This document shows positions 36,286 to 49,230 of a stretch of 64,000 nucleotides of DNA, piece after piece. Position 1 is the first letter of the stretch. Each line of letters begins with the position of its first letter. The stretch lies in the NCBI GenBank assembly GCA_951812925.1, contig OX638369.1, positions 59,224,228-59,288,227 on the forward strand. The letters are read 5' to 3'. The DNA comes from Calliopum simillimum. Its lineage: Eukaryota > Arthropoda > Insecta > Diptera > Lauxaniidae. The notes under the pieces were generated by a model. The model saw only the letters and a list, made by a program, of their open reading frames with translations. It was not told the origin of the DNA and did not search any database. The translations under genes were made by a program, and so were the position numbers.

Positions 36286-36721
36286 GCTTAAACACAATTG
36301 GAGCGTACGACGAATTTCGCCCGACGAATATTCGCTGTCAAAAAAAATTCGTCGACGAAGTTCGCTCTGTTAAACACAATCAGAGTAACGACAGCAATAG
36401 TTCTTTTTATTTAAAATAGTTGTTTATGTTCTCTGATGACAATTTTAATAAATAAATATTAAATAAAATCTAATATTCTTTGAATTTTTTCTAAAAAATC
36501 TAAAAGTTTTACATTAAAAATGTATTTTTCCGGTTTGACATTTCCAAAAATCGCTGCCGCCGGCGACAAAATTAAAACTAGTTCTATTGCAAGAATATTC
36601 GTTGGACGAATTTCGTTGTCCGGTGTGGTTGTGTTGAACTTCATATACTCTTATGTGTTTTAATGTTGACAGCGAATATTCTTCGGGCGAAATTCGTCGT
36701 ACGCTCCAATTGTGTTTAAGC
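36286..36721. mobile_element. 436-bp MITE with ~50-bp inverted ends, TA target
   Basis: GCTTAAACACAATTGGAGCG starts the element and is mirrored at the right end through 'cgtacgacgaatttcgcccg'. TA is duplicated at 36284 and 36722. Internal CG-containing subrepeats of the terminus ('ttcgtcgacgaagttcgctc') occur near both ends. Confidence 0.82.
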
Positions 36722-37022
36722 TATAAAGCTGATTCTGAAATTTTGAATTTTTGTTTTTGTTTCCTATAGAAAATTTGAAAAACTATAGAATACAAAATTT
36801 ATAGTTAATTTTACCGTCAGTTCTTTTTTCTGTGTATTAGGGCGTACAATATGAAATATGTAATTGAATAGACATATGGTTCGTTCGTGGTTTTTATTAA
36901 TATAAAATTATTTCCCAATAATCTAAGGAAGATCCTTCCTTATTTTCAGATGGTGACTAGTCGCTAGGTCACCGCGACCTACTTATTATGCAAACCCTGA
37001 TAAGACTTAATTAAAAGTCAGT

Positions 37023-37560
37023 CTATAGTTGCATGACATTAATGAATGTCAGTATGTAATGTAAGGCGCTAATAACAAAATATAGAATTAATCCTGGACC
37101 AATCCCATGTTTGTGTCCCATGAGATATCCCGTAACAGTTCGTCTCCTTTTCTGTTCAGCATAAGTAACTGTTTTGTTATTTGTTTGGAAACTTTTGTCA
37201 TGAATGATTAAGCTTGCCATGGTGTGTCTCGTCCAATTGTTTATGTTAAGTTTTAAAAAGTTTATTTGATTTTCCTTATCTAGCGATCTCATCTGCAATT
37301 TCATTGCCCCCAATTCCACTATATCTAGGTGAACTTCATTTCGGAAGGCTAGTTTGACTAGTAGTTGAAGGCACTCCCAAACTAACATTGAAGTGGTTTC
37401 GAAGGATTTTATAGCTAATAGAGCTGCTTGGCCATCTGATAGAAGATAGAGTTTATTCCGCATGGAATATTCAATTTCATATTTTCTTGGACATACTTAG
37501 TTCGATTGCATGCACTTCCGCTTGAAATACTTACTTTTATACATCAGCCCCAACTGCCTA
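37023..37560 (-). pseudogene. LINE (non-LTR retrotransposon) RNase H domain relic
   Basis: The minus strand reads VFQAEVHAIE, then LSDGQAALLAIKSFET and LVWECLQLLVKLA, as in the RNase H domain that follows reverse transcriptase in Jockey/R1/I-type elements. The next motif, GGNEIADEIAR, is only found after shifting frame, and the HxGxxGNE histidine context is eroded. It then ends with a VTGYLMGH string like the family's TGH motif. An in-frame stop separates the upstream part. It is a dead 3' fragment; reverse transcriptase itself is not present. Confidence 0.7.
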
Positions 37561-38494
37561 ATTCAATTTGGAGTCTTCTGTATAGGGGAATGTAACTTGA
37601 AAGTTGTGCAGAAAGTTGTTTATAGGTACGCATTAATCACTGATTGTCCCTATGCTCCTCCTAGGAGTTAAAGGAGAATACATACATACATTAATCACTG
37701 ATAGCGATGGCAAAGTTGAAATTGGTGTTCAGTTCCTCTCCCAGAGCGGAATGTTTGATAGTTATTGCCGTGTCTCCTTCCAGTAACATAAGTTTCGCTA
37801 TAAATCTCAGCGCTTTCTTCTTTGTTTGCTAATGACCGACTAACTCCGCAATCCTCTCCCATATTACACTCTGTCATATTCTAATTGAACCCCCTCTCCA
37901 ACATTGTGACGTCACACTTTTACATTTATAGCCCTTTCTCAATTGCCTGGTTAAGGTGATACAATTAGTTAGCTTACATATACAATAGTTAAGCACAAAC
38001 CGAGTTAGTTTTCCAAATAAAATGCAAAGCTAATTTTTAATGAATTAGATAGATAGCCAAAAAAATTTTACCTACAGCCCAGACTGAAATTCTGAAAATT
38101 TTTTGAAACATGTATGATGTAAAAAAATAAAAACATTATTTATTATGTATTATTTAAGGTGATTGAACTTAATTTCACATACATATCGTTAAGTCAATTG
38201 TAGACTATCTTTTTTTTGTTATTTTTAGGAGAGCTTATAAACAGGTTAGAGCTGCATTACTACTGAAGTTTGGATAGTTTTTTTTCTTTTTTACAGATCG
38301 TCATTCTGTTTATACAATAAAAAACGAAAACTTCCGCAAATTTAAAAAGATATGAAGTTTTGCGCTGTTTTAAGCGTTGCAAAAAATTATTAAAATAAGA
38401 GAGAATAGTTTTCAATTACCTCAATGATAAACATATACTACGGATAGTATAGTCCCGACAGGCTTTACGAATTTGATTCGAAGTAACGCATACC
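37561..38494. other. Intergenic with repeat scraps
   Basis: Contains the 27-bp block at 37648-37674 that mirrors 34421-34447, and a broken 'agccctttctcaattgcctgg' MITE head near 37931. No gene. Confidence 0.4.
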
Positions 38495-40503
38495 TGGGTG
38501 ATTCTCAGATAACTGTACTTTTTGTGTCCTCTGGCGATTTCACCCATACAGCAGGCTTTTTTTTCACAAAAAATGACGCTATAAGTTAGAAACTACGTTT
38601 TTCTAATAGAGCGGATCAATTTTACCACCAAATAATTATTGGTCTACTGTGAAAGTTTGGAAATACACCCCAAATGTCACAAACGTGGCATGTCCTACCC
38701 CTACTTTTTATACACAAAACGATGAAAAACGACCTAAAAACGGTAACAGAACAGAAAACAAGTTACTACACATATTAAGAAAATATTTAAGGCACAATTT
38801 CGAATTGAAAACTGTCCCCTAGTTTTGGAAAAAAAAAAAATATCTTGAAAGCATTATGCTACTACTGTTTCAGTCAATAGATTGCAATTCATATGCATTA
38901 ATTCTGATCACTATCCATCACCCAAAGGTCATTATGTCCAGACGCGTCCAAAAAGAAATCTATTTGCGTTTTATAGGGCAGTTTATAAACAAAAACAGTT
39001 TTTTTTTTTTAAATTATGGTCACAAACGTGGCACTCGGCACTCCCAGGTAGTACATTTTATTTTATGCATGAAACAATTTTTTTGTAGGATTTGCATACA
39101 TGACCCCAAATTCTTTCGGAAAAATCTTGAACTCAAACGCGTGCTTTACAATGACCGATAAACTACAAAAATGTCACAAACGTGGCACTTTTTATTAGAC
39201 TGCAAAAAAACATATCTTCATATAAAATTGAGTATACAGATGTTTAGCTGAAGGCTATTAATTATGTTTTTAATACAAAAATTTTTCTACACCATCAGAA
39301 TCCTGAGTTATCCTTGCTCAAAAGTGAAAAAATCACTGTTTTGACATCTACTTAAAGCTATAACACAAAAACAACAATAAGTAGAACTCATTTTTGTCAA
39401 TGCATTCAGACAGCCAAATTTATTGTCAACAAGACATAATTTACCGTTTTTCAATTGGATTCCCAGCTTCCGAGTTATAAGCGTTTAAAGTAAGGATATC
39501 TTTCGATAACACACAAAGTATTTTTCGAGACCGAAAAGTAACAAAAAATCAAGTTTTATTATTTTTATCAATAACATATTTAATTTCAAAAATTTCGAGA
39601 CCTTGCAGACCATAATCGCATAAAAAATGATAGTTCTATGCTAGATTTAGTGAATGACCCTACTAAACTATTGCTTTGCAAATTATCAGAATCAAAATTT
39701 CATCTGTGCATTCACTAAATCTACAATATAGCCTTATTTTTTCATCCGATTTTAGTCTGCAAGAGCTTAAAATTTTTGTGATAAAATATATTTTTGATAA
39801 AAATAATAAAACTTACCATTTTTGTTAATTTTTCGGTCCAGAAAATCCTTTGTGTGTTATTGAGAGATATCCTTTTTTTAAAGGCTTATAACTCAGAAAC
39901 TAGGAATCCAATTGAAAAACGGTAAATTATGTCTTGTTGTTAATAAATTTGGCTGTCTGAATCCATTGACAAAAATTAATTTTACTTGTTGCTGTTTTTG
40001 TTAAGTAGATGTCGAAACTGTGATTTTTTCACTTTTGAGCAAGGATAACTAAGGATACTGATGTAATAGAAAAAAATCAAGATCAGATTCGTAATTAGGA
40101 GATCCTAATCCACAATAAACGACTATTAAAACAGAGGAAAGAAAACCATAGTTGATATTTAGGGCGGTAGGGGATAAAAAAAATGGACCACTGGAGACAT
40201 GACACTGTTGCAAAATTTGTCTTGAAGTGTAAATTTGCCATTATATGCAATATATCTCTCATCAAAACGCTTCAAAACCATCATTTTTCCATACTGTGGC
40301 TAAAATGTCACAAACGTGGCAATTTAGTCACAAACGTGGCAGCAAAATTTTTTAATTTCGACCTCAAAGTCGTAAATTCACACTTGTAGTTGATGTACTT
40401 AAAAGGTGAGTTTTAAGAGTGTGTTTACACAAGATAGCATGAAGAAACTTGCAAAAATCCAAAAAAACTCGAAAAAGCACAGTTATCTAAGGATCACCCA
40501 CCT
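38495..40503. mobile_element. 2-kb palindromic element with repeated GTCACAAACGTGGCA motif
   Basis: 'gggtgattctcagataactgt' at the left end is mirrored by 'acagttatctaaggatcacc' at the right. A strong inner palindrome pairs about 39270-39650 with 39720-40060. GTCACAAACGTGGCA occurs five times (about 38678, 39020, 39172, 40308, 40328). Short open frames are shadows. No transposase is seen and no target duplication is clear. Confidence 0.7.
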
Positions 40504-40558
40504 GGCGATTAGTTAAATTTTTAAAAAATTTTTAATAATTCTGGTTATAAGTTGAAAA

Positions 40559-41066
40559 AATAATTCTAGAATTCTCAAATAGGCAGGAATAGTTTCTAAA
40601 TACGCTTTAACTATAAATGTAATTTGGACGAATTTGACCGACGAACACGACCACCTCTCATATAATCTAAAATTAATTTTGGTCATAACTCTAACATCTT
40701 TAATCCAAAATTGTTAAAATTAAGTTTGTTTTGTTGTTTTATACTCTTATTTTACCACATGTATAAAATATCTGCTAAAAAATTTATTATTTACGATCAA
40801 AATTAATTTTAGGATGTATGGTAAATGGGCTTTTTTTACCACACCCATATTTTGTGAGTATCATTAGTTACTAGTATGCTCTTATTTTACTTAATTTTAA
40901 CAATTTTGGATTAAAAATGTAAGAGTTATGATCAAAATTAATTTTAGGTCATATTGGAGGTAAGCGTGTTCGTCGGTCAAAATAGTCAAAATATACATAT
41001 ATATTTAGTTAAGGAATATTTAGAAATCATGCCTGCCTGGTTTGGGAATTCTAGGATTATTTATTT
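40559..41066. mobile_element. ~508-bp foldback MITE
   Basis: 'taattctagaattctcaaat' and its mirror near 41050 start arms that stay paired through 'gaccgacgaacacg' and 'attaattttggtcataactct' to the centre near 40815. Confidence 0.7.
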
Positions 41067-42457
41067 TAAGAATTCTCAAATTATAACTTCAGATTCGTGA
41101 TCATCGACCCATAAAACCCCTGAGTCATAAAATTTAGGCCAAAATATTGAAAAAAATTATTTAACGCCCTCTTTCAGGGTGTGTTACATCGCCGCCCTAT
41201 TGAAATTGTTAAAAACGCTGCTTGGCTTTCGAAAGCTTTTAAAAAAACGAAAATTTTGATATCCAAAACTTTTTTTTCCGTCCATACCTATTCTGGCGAC
41301 GCACAGTGCTGCGATAGAAGGCATTTGCGTAAAAAATTTTTGTGTAAATTTAAATTTTTTTTAATGTCATCCTACTGCAAATAGTCCAATTAAGAATTCC
41401 CCTTAATATTTTTAAAAACAAGTTGGATTTGTAAGTTTTACAGCTATTTAAAGTCAAACTTTTTTTCGAAAAAAAATCAATTACGAAAATTTTCTAATCG
41501 CAGCACTTTTTAGAAATAATTACTGCTCCTAGACCACAGAAGCAATTCTTATAAAATAAAAAGCAAACAGAAGATAACATACCAATTTATTTTTGATATT
41601 TTTTTTATGCAAATTTATTGAGCCAAATTAAAGTTATTTTAGAATTTATATGAAAAAATTTTCAAACATTAAAAACCGGAAAATGCAAAATTTCTTTAGA
41701 GCAGAAAAGAAAAAGACGGGACTTGCGGGCATTGCCCAAAAACGTAAAGATAGAACAGGCATGATATTTTAAGATAGAGAAAATTCACAACCCCGTTTTT
41801 CCCCATTTGCTTTATATATCAATCTGAATATACCGTTTTTACGTAAAAATCAGTGATTTTGTGGCATTTACATTTCTAAAGGTATGCAATATTTTTCAAA
41901 TTTTTTTAAATTTGTGAATTTTTTTGTAGCATACTTTTACATGCTATCACTTAATTTGCTTGACGTTACTGTTAATTGTTTATTGTGTGTCGTTGCGTGC
42001 AAATATAAATATGGATTAAAAGAAATTTTTGATTTTTGGCTTTCAGCGCTTAGCGCTACAAAAAGTGAATCAGTTTATCAGTTAATAAGAAAGTGCAAAG
42101 ATTTATTTATTCAATTATTTATTATTTATTTATTCAATTATTTATTATTTATTTATTCTAATGTACGTAGTTTTTCATAAAGCCTACAAGTATGCACAAA
42201 CATTTTATGCTGCCAACTTCCATTGTTTTATTTACTTAAATAACTTTTTTTTGGTTTGTTGCAGATAAAAATTAATTGCATTTTTGAAAATAGATTGAAA
42301 AAATACATTAGTATGGTAAATTTCATAATAATCGGACCAAAACTGTAAAAATGCCGTTCATTTGTATGGGGTGACAGCGCTGTGCGACGGAGGTGGCCCG
42401 GTTGACGTGAAACGTCCCATATATATTTTATACAGTTAGTTTTACAAGACATCCTAA
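41067..42457. other. Gene-free stretch
   Basis: AT-rich, with a short (TTTATTTA)n run at 42105-42160. A 98-codon frame at 41884 runs into that low-complexity sequence and shows no recognisable features. Confidence 0.4.
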
Positions 42458-44241
42458 TCTTCTCTTCTTATACGAGATAAAATTGTATGTTTGTTTTTTT
42501 GTTTGTTTCTTTGTACTTATTTATGTGCCAATATTTTTTCTCGAAATCGGCTACAGCGATTTTAATGAAACTTGGTAAAGTGTTAGATATTAGCATACAA
42601 TGAAGAATGAACTAGGTTTGAACTTTGTAAATGCTCACCAGAGGGCGTGGCACAGCCTTAAATTTTAAATTTGATTTAGTAATAACTCGCAAACCATACA
42701 AGGAATTTGGATGAAATTTGGTGAGCGGGTACGGGTTAATAATACCTCATAACGGACAAAAAGTGGGCGGGATCGAAGAAGTACCACGCCCACTTTTCAG
42801 CCCTTGAAAATTTTATTCAATATTACTCGAAAACGACTCCAACAATTTTGATGAAAATTTAGGAGATGTTACCTCTGCAAACAAGGATTAATATGTTATA
42901 TGCCGTTATATTGGAAAAACTCGTTGAAGGGCGTGGCACCGCCCACAAAAATATAAAACGGTATAAAAAGAAAACTAATAAAGCAAACATTCTGAAAGTA
43001 ACTGTGAGGTGCGTAATTGCTAAAAGACATCTCTGTTCTGAAAGTGGGCAAAATATTGCCGCTGCGCGTGGAACCTCCTATGCAAGCAAAATACGTTAAA
43101 TGCTATTTTTCGCAAATGTTACAAGATATTTTAATGAAATTTGGTATGTAGGTACTGCTTATTAATGCCTTATAATAACCGAAAAGTGGGCGGCATCGAA
43201 GAAGTACCACGCCCCCTTTTTAACCGTTGAAAATTTTGATTCAATATTACTCGAAAACGACTCCAACAAATTTAATGAAAATTTAAGAGATTGTACCCTT
43301 GAAAACAAGTGTTAGTATGTGATATGCTGTTATATTGGAAAAACTCGATGAAGGGCGTGGCACCGCCCACAGAAATATAATACGCTTTAAAAAGAAAACT
43401 ACTAAAGCAATCTTTCTGAATTTAACGTAAGGGAGTCTACTTGCTATTAGGCACCTACGACCTGAAAATGGGCAGAATATCGCCGGTGCGCGTGGAACCT
43501 CCCATACAAGTAAAACAAATAAAATGCTATTTCTCGCAAATGCTATAACGTATTTTGGTGAAATTTGGTATGCGGATCTGGATCATGAGAATCTAAAGCA
43601 TAACGAAAAGTGGGCTTTGTTCAACAATTGCCACGACCAATTTTTACCAAAATAAACATTTTAGTTAATAACTCAGGCACAAAAAAAAAAAAAATGGAAT
43701 GAACTTTTTATTTTTAATATGCAGTCTTATGTACTTTTTGACGCTGAATCCGTCTTCATCAGCAGAACTGTCATTATATCTGCAGGATTTTGAAATATCT
43801 TTGCTTGAAGTTGAAGAAAACGCTATGATCAGTCTTAACTGCGTGTCTACAAGAAAAGGTGAAATCCTTTTTCATTAATGGCGTTGAATAGCCACACTCT
43901 TCCTTATCAAAACATCCTTGTTTACTTTTCCAATAGGTCTTTTACTTTCCGAGGCAAGATTTTTTGAAGATAAGATATTTCAGCCCCCATACAAGAGACG
44001 ATATATTTTGGGTGCGTGCCATATCCCATTTATTTAATTTTTTGATATTGTTCTATACCATTCCACACTTTCCAAATTTTTTGTTATTATTATTCTCATC
44101 GGTTAATTTATCATTTTGAAAGCATGAACATTGGGGGTGAAAAGGTACGAATTCCATTACAAAAAATAGCTATGAATAATAACATCGACTAAAATAATAA
44201 GATCAGATTGTTGACCGAGCAGGGATCGGTCTCCTGGTACT
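42458..44241 (+). mobile_element. Helitron-like non-autonomous repeat, copy 2 (two internal units)
   Basis: Same ends as 8959-11157: TCTTCTCTTCTTATACGAG at the start and the GACCGA-GCAGGGA-TCGGTC hairpin near the end. It is 1784 bp, about 415 bp shorter than copy 1, because it has one fewer internal 'gggcgtggcaccgcc' unit. Apart from this the copies are very similar. Confidence 0.68.
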
Positions 44242-44690
44242 GTATGTTTAAAGCAAAAGTTTAAATAAAATCTAAAATTTCCACCTCCCCATCCTTTGAA
44301 ACTCCGCTTTCGCGAAGAACTACGCATCCGCCTCCACAACCCTAACGTGCCATTATTACAAGAAGTTTGATAAGTATTCTGGTTATGAAAAGTGCACATT
44401 TTACAATATGCAGCATAACAAAGCACCTACGACCCACATACTCGAAAAAGAGAAGAAATGGAATCATGAAAAAAAAAACAATTCATATGCATCATGCCGC
44501 CGAAAAATACATCATGCTTGAATAATTGCCATATTCTCTCCAACGTATGAACTCTCATTTACTGAGTAAAATATTCTCCGGATAGAATCTTTAAAAGTTA
44601 TATGTAAGTATATTCTGCTCGTAGCATTTCATTAATCTTTGAAATTCATTTAGTTGTGAGACTTCGAATGGTACAGGCAGTCAGTCAACG

Positions 44691-44990
44691 ATTCAATTGT
44701 GTGATCATTGTGCGACCAGAAGCATCGATCGCTTCTTTTAAAAGGGAACTCAAGTGTTTTTTAAGTGTTAAGTCCGCTTCAGCAATTGTGTAGCCAAAAA
44801 AAAAAACAAAAAAAAATAAATATCAAGTGTTTCATATAAAGGACTTGAGCAATTAAACAAAGAGTTGCATTATTACGAGCAATTAATGTTTGATGCAACA
44901 TCATTTTAGCAAAACTGTGATGCAAACTGAAAAATTCGTTTTTTTAAACTGGACTGGTGACAGATAAAATTTTGGATATAAAAATCAATT
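44691..44990 (+). promoter_or_regulatory. Possible promoter and non-coding first exon
   Basis: GGCAGTCAGTC gives a fly-type initiator (TCAGTC at 44691), followed by about 300 bp without long open frames and then a perfect donor GTAAGT at 44991. The sequence is less AT-rich than its surroundings at the 5' end. It could be the untranslated first exon of a gene further right, even the small secreted peptide gene at 52624. Weak evidence only. Confidence 0.25.
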
Positions 44991-44991
44991 G

Positions 44992-47012
44992 TAAGTAAAA
45001 TTATTATGTATGAGAAAAATGTTTAAAAATTAATTTTAATAAATAGAATCAAATAAAATTTTTTTTTTTTTTTTCTGAGGACACAGTTTAGTTATGTTGC
45101 TACAAAATTGCATAAACATAATAAGATTTTAATAAAGTTATAAAAGAAATTGTGTCAATTCGTTCATTCATTATCTATATTTTATTCATTATCAATATCA
45201 TCATGAAAATAAAAATAAAAAGAAACTAACAAATTAGCTTTCACAAAGAAACATGCTAACAAAATCATTTATTTTCTAAACAAAATTCAAATCACAATTT
45301 ATCAACCCCTGACCCTAATGTTTTAGAAAATTTAAGATAAGAATTGTGTTTCTGGGGAATTCGAATGTGAAATGATTTCGCATGCAAAAAGAAGAAAACA
45401 AAACTTTATTTAAGTTACACTAGCAGGGTGGCCTTTAGTTGCCCATTAAAGGATGACACTATTTTTTTTTATTCGTATGGAAGATACGGTCATAAAACAA
45501 AAATGGTAATTAAAAGATTTAAATAGTTTGTCTTTTTTTTTCTTTTAACTACGCAATGGTGCCACTTTTGAATACTCTGATTGTAGCAGACTATGCACTA
45601 AACCATGAAGAATATCATTGGCCACTTACCCCAAAAATTATAATTTAGGAGTTCCTTAGTTGTTATTATTAAGGTGGCGAAATATGAAGAAATTTTTTTG
45701 CATACTTAGTTTTTGGATTGAGTTTTTAAAAGATTAGAGCCATTTGAGAAAAAGTACACTCAAGCAAAAAAATTTGTAATAATTTAATATCTCGTGAAAA
45801 GGAGATAGGCAGCCAAATGTTTGCTTAGTCAATTTTTCTATGTGGGCATTTCAATGGTGTCATTTTTGAAGTAAAAAGATAAGTCAAAATAAAACGGATT
45901 TTTATTTGAACAATAGACTTTACTTATAGCTCTTAATTAGCCCTATAATTGGTGCTAAGTTTTCAAGATAATTGCAAAAAAACCAAGGCGGTCACATGGG
46001 ACAAAAACATAAGTGGTTTTCGTGGCCAACAATTCAAACGACGATTTCAGGGAAACCTGAGGCAATATTTCAATGTGGCTAATTTTAGTATGTTGTGCAT
46101 TGATATCACTTAAAAATTGTTTGGTTTTACCCAAAAATTATTTACACTTTTTTTTTAATTTAATTTTAATCAGAGTCGCTCGGGACATTTTTTTCCACTA
46201 TACAAATTTAAAATCTTTCAAAAAAAAAAAGGATTTTCAAATGAATGTTGATTCACCTTATCTTGTTAAGCTGACGTGGCATCACCAATTTTTCCGAAGG
46301 ATGTCATTTGTCCCTATCCATTTTACATGTGTAACAAATCTCATAAATTGAGAACTTTTTTAGAGGCGTGGCATCGCCCATTTTCCCAGTGAACATTATT
46401 TTTCCTGGCACTTTGTACGCATTAAATCTCATTTATGTGCGTTAAATATTTTCAGAGATATGATGAAGTGAATTTTGTGGGGGCATCATACCCCATTTTT
46501 CCAAGTACACATTATTTGTCTTGATGTTTTTTATATATGTATCAAATTTCATCCATTTACGCTCAATAGTTACAGAGATATGATGATTTTTTAAAGTTTT
46601 GGCTCACGGTTTATCTTTCTGTGGAAATGCCAACATGTTATATTTTTGTGAAATTTTTAGCTTTTGGTTCAGAAATAGTATGAATGGGTAAAATACTGTT
46701 TTGAGGCATGTTGGAAATTGTTCAGTTTTATATTTTTTTATAAAAAAAAAATTAAAAAAACTTTCCTAAAAAAATTCCACTAAATAATTTTTTTCCAAGA
46801 GATCCTCTTTAGCACATATACCGAAAAGAATATGTCTGGCTCAATATTTAATGATAAAATACCACAAACCAAACATATAAAAGATGTATCCTCAGTTAGC
46901 AATTGGTTGTCAGATTTAATAAAATTTGGAAAAAACATAAAATTTTTTACAAAGTAAAACATCAAACATATTTTTGGTTTGAAACGGTGTCATACTTTTA
47001 TTTGCAAAAAAG

Positions 47013-47048
<36 letters not shown>

Positions 47049-47211
47049 CTTTAATATATGGGAAATTTCATGAAAAAGATACAAAAATTATGTTGCACTA
47101 AAAAAAATATTTCATTGTCTCATAAGAAGTGTAGTTCATTTAGTTTTTTATATTTTGTGGAGATTTAAAAACGATTAAGGGAAATAATAAGGCATCCCTG
47201 ACAAGAATAAT
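44992..47211. other. Gene-free, partly repeat-derived
   Basis: 46360-46590 has degenerate modules like 'gcgtggcatcgcccatttt' with 'cagagatatgatga', related to the block at 32870-33080. A run of ~35 A at 47005-47041 may mark a retroposon tail. Nothing coding. Confidence 0.4.
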
Positions 47212-48140
47212 GGGTGCTATTATTGATTCCGTCGGAAAGCATTTTCCGCGCGGAAGCAAATTTTGCTATTCTTGATTCCGCGAAGTAGATACATCTGTCA
47301 TCACTGTTCCGCAAAACAGATAAATTTGGCATTCTTGTTTCCGCAAATAATTTTACAAATTTAACAACCCTGACATCGAAGTGACGTTCATTTTTGTGTA
47401 TTCTTGATTCCGACGGAAAGATATATTTCAGTATTTTCCTTCCGCGAAATTTTTGTTTCGGAAAGACTATAAAAAGTTAAAAATGCATGCTTTTTTGATA
47501 ATTTTGCTCTTTTTATTGATAAGGAAATTAAGCTAAATATTAAATATCAATTTTAAACACTTTACTACTACACAATAGTCGGTTTAATTAAAAATTACAA
47601 AATTTATTTTTAAAATAAAACTCAAAATTCATAAAACACATTTAATTTTATTTTATTAAAAAAAGAAAACAATTCATCTTTATTTTGATTAGATATACAA
47701 CTAATATAGAAGAAGTCACTTTCACATCCAAACCTCGCTGCGGTGATCAAACGATGCAATGTAATCATGTAATCAATGGAAAAAAAAAATTTTTTCAACA
47801 AACACTTTTTTACAAAAAACAACTTTATAGAAACACGCGACTTCACCGAACTCTAAAATGAATAGAGAATTCATCTTTAAATCGCACTGAAAAAGCTATT
47901 TTATCTACATGAAATTTACAAAAAAATTATCAAAGATTCATAATTTTTCTTTGTTGACATTTTTATTTATTTTTTATCCTTTGTCATCTGTCAAAATGTT
48001 AGAGATGTTCTTATTACAGGGTTCCCATTATTCTCGTTCGATATTCCTCTTCCGTCGGAATCAAGAATAGTAATTCTCATATCGAACGATATTTCTTTCC
48101 GCGAAAATTTCCTTATCGAACGGAATCAATAATAGCACCC
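47212..48140. mobile_element. 929-bp inverted-repeat element, GGGTGCTATTATTGATTCCG ends
   Basis: The ends are inverted over ~21 bp and then related through 'ttccgcggaa' blocks. 'cttgattccg' recurs in several places inside. ATAA flanks both ends and may be a 4-bp duplication (if the T/A beside each end belongs to the element). No coding capacity. Confidence 0.7.
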
Positions 48141-48180
48141 AATAAAATCAATTTTGAAATTCGACTTTTTATAATTACTA

Positions 48181-48813
48181 ATGGGTGATCCAATAAGAGC
48201 TTCATACTTTGTTTTCTAAATAAAATAAATAAAAATCAATGTATTGATGCAATTTTTCGATAAAATGATGGATTAATTTGAAGTTGTTGTAAGGCCCATA
48301 AACCGAAATTAAAACGTACACCAAGATCAGCCGGCTTCAATGCTTGTAAGAGCTGTATTTTATACGCCTTCAGGCCAAGATACGCCACAATGTCCATAAG
48401 AGATGCCCAAAGCCTGAGATCGGCGACGAATGGATCGTTCACGGTTTTTACGAACACTCTCTGCTACTGCAGCAATATTCTCTTAATTACGGGCTCTATG
48501 CACTCTGATTGAATGATGAATGTCCAATAGTGTAAAATTGCTTCGAAATCTGGTGATGGTGTTACGAATAGTGCGCTCAGTTGAACGCTCATAACGACGA
48601 AAATGATGTTGAAGAACTCTATAACATTCTCTAACTGTTGACTGATTTTGATAGTAAGTTTCCTCAATTAATAAACGCTGTTCAGGAGTAAGTCTATTCA
48701 TGATTGAGTCGTATTAAATACTGAACACAAACGTCATGTTGACAAGCCATTTGACACATAACATATGTCAAAACAACCCAGTTGGAAAAGGGATCTCGTA
48801 ATAGGTCACCCTT
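48181..48813 (-). mobile_element. Tc1/mariner-superfamily element, internally deleted
   Basis: ATGGGTGATCC and GGTCACCCTT are inverted ends flanked by TA (48179 and 48814). It is 633 bp, about half of a full element. Confidence 0.7.
48236..48701 (-). pseudogene. Truncated Tc1/mariner-type transposase
   Basis: The minus strand starts at an ATG (48701) with MNRLTPEQRLLIEETYYQN, a helix-turn-helix found in an insect transposase family (DUF4817-like), followed by TIRNTITRFRSNFTLLD. After a stop, a second frame at 48457-48236 continues with YLGLKAYKIQLLQALKPADL and NPSFYRKI. This is the DNA-binding half only: the catalytic DDE/D core is missing and the frame is broken. It lies fully inside the TA-flanked element. 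Confidence 0.72.
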
Positions 48814-48816
48814 TAG

Positions 48817-49230
48817 AATCGCCCAATGGTCAAAATTTAACCAAAAATGTATTAAATAATTTGGGTACTTTTGGACAGTTTTAGTACTTTTTTTGCTATT
48901 TGGTACAAAATAGAAAAGCTCATTTATCATCTCTGGTACGATGACAAATGTGAAATGAAAAGAAACCAAAAAAACATTAAGTCAGTGTCAGTCAACTGTT
49001 TGTCTTACTCTTTGTGCTGTATCTTCTTTTCATCTCTGTGTGACCACGTATTTTGTTGTTGTTAATATTTACCTTTCGATTTGGCTAAATGGCAAAATAT
49101 TAAAACAATTTTAAATTTGTGCACATTTTTACACAAATACCTTTCTAATAATGTAAAATTCAAAGTCGTGCTCCATTTCTAACATAGTTAAAAAGGTAGG
49201 ACAAATTTTTGTCTTGCGTATAAATATATG
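48817..49230 (+). repeat. Dispersed repeat 'R3', copy c
   Basis: Starts 'gaatcgcccaatggtcaaaa' directly beside the mariner relic, shares the 'tttttgctatttggtaca' and 'tctgtgtgaccacgtattttg' blocks, and ends near 'acatagttaaaaaggtagga'. Confidence 0.7.

Noticed and set aside
38495..40345. Repeated 15-mer as a CRISPR-like array
   Set aside because: Irregular spacing, only five copies, and eukaryotic context with no cas genes; it belongs to a palindromic transposon.
41884..42180. 98-codon frame with hydrophobic stretches
   Set aside because: Its second half is translated (TTTATTTA)n low-complexity DNA, and no family is recognisable.
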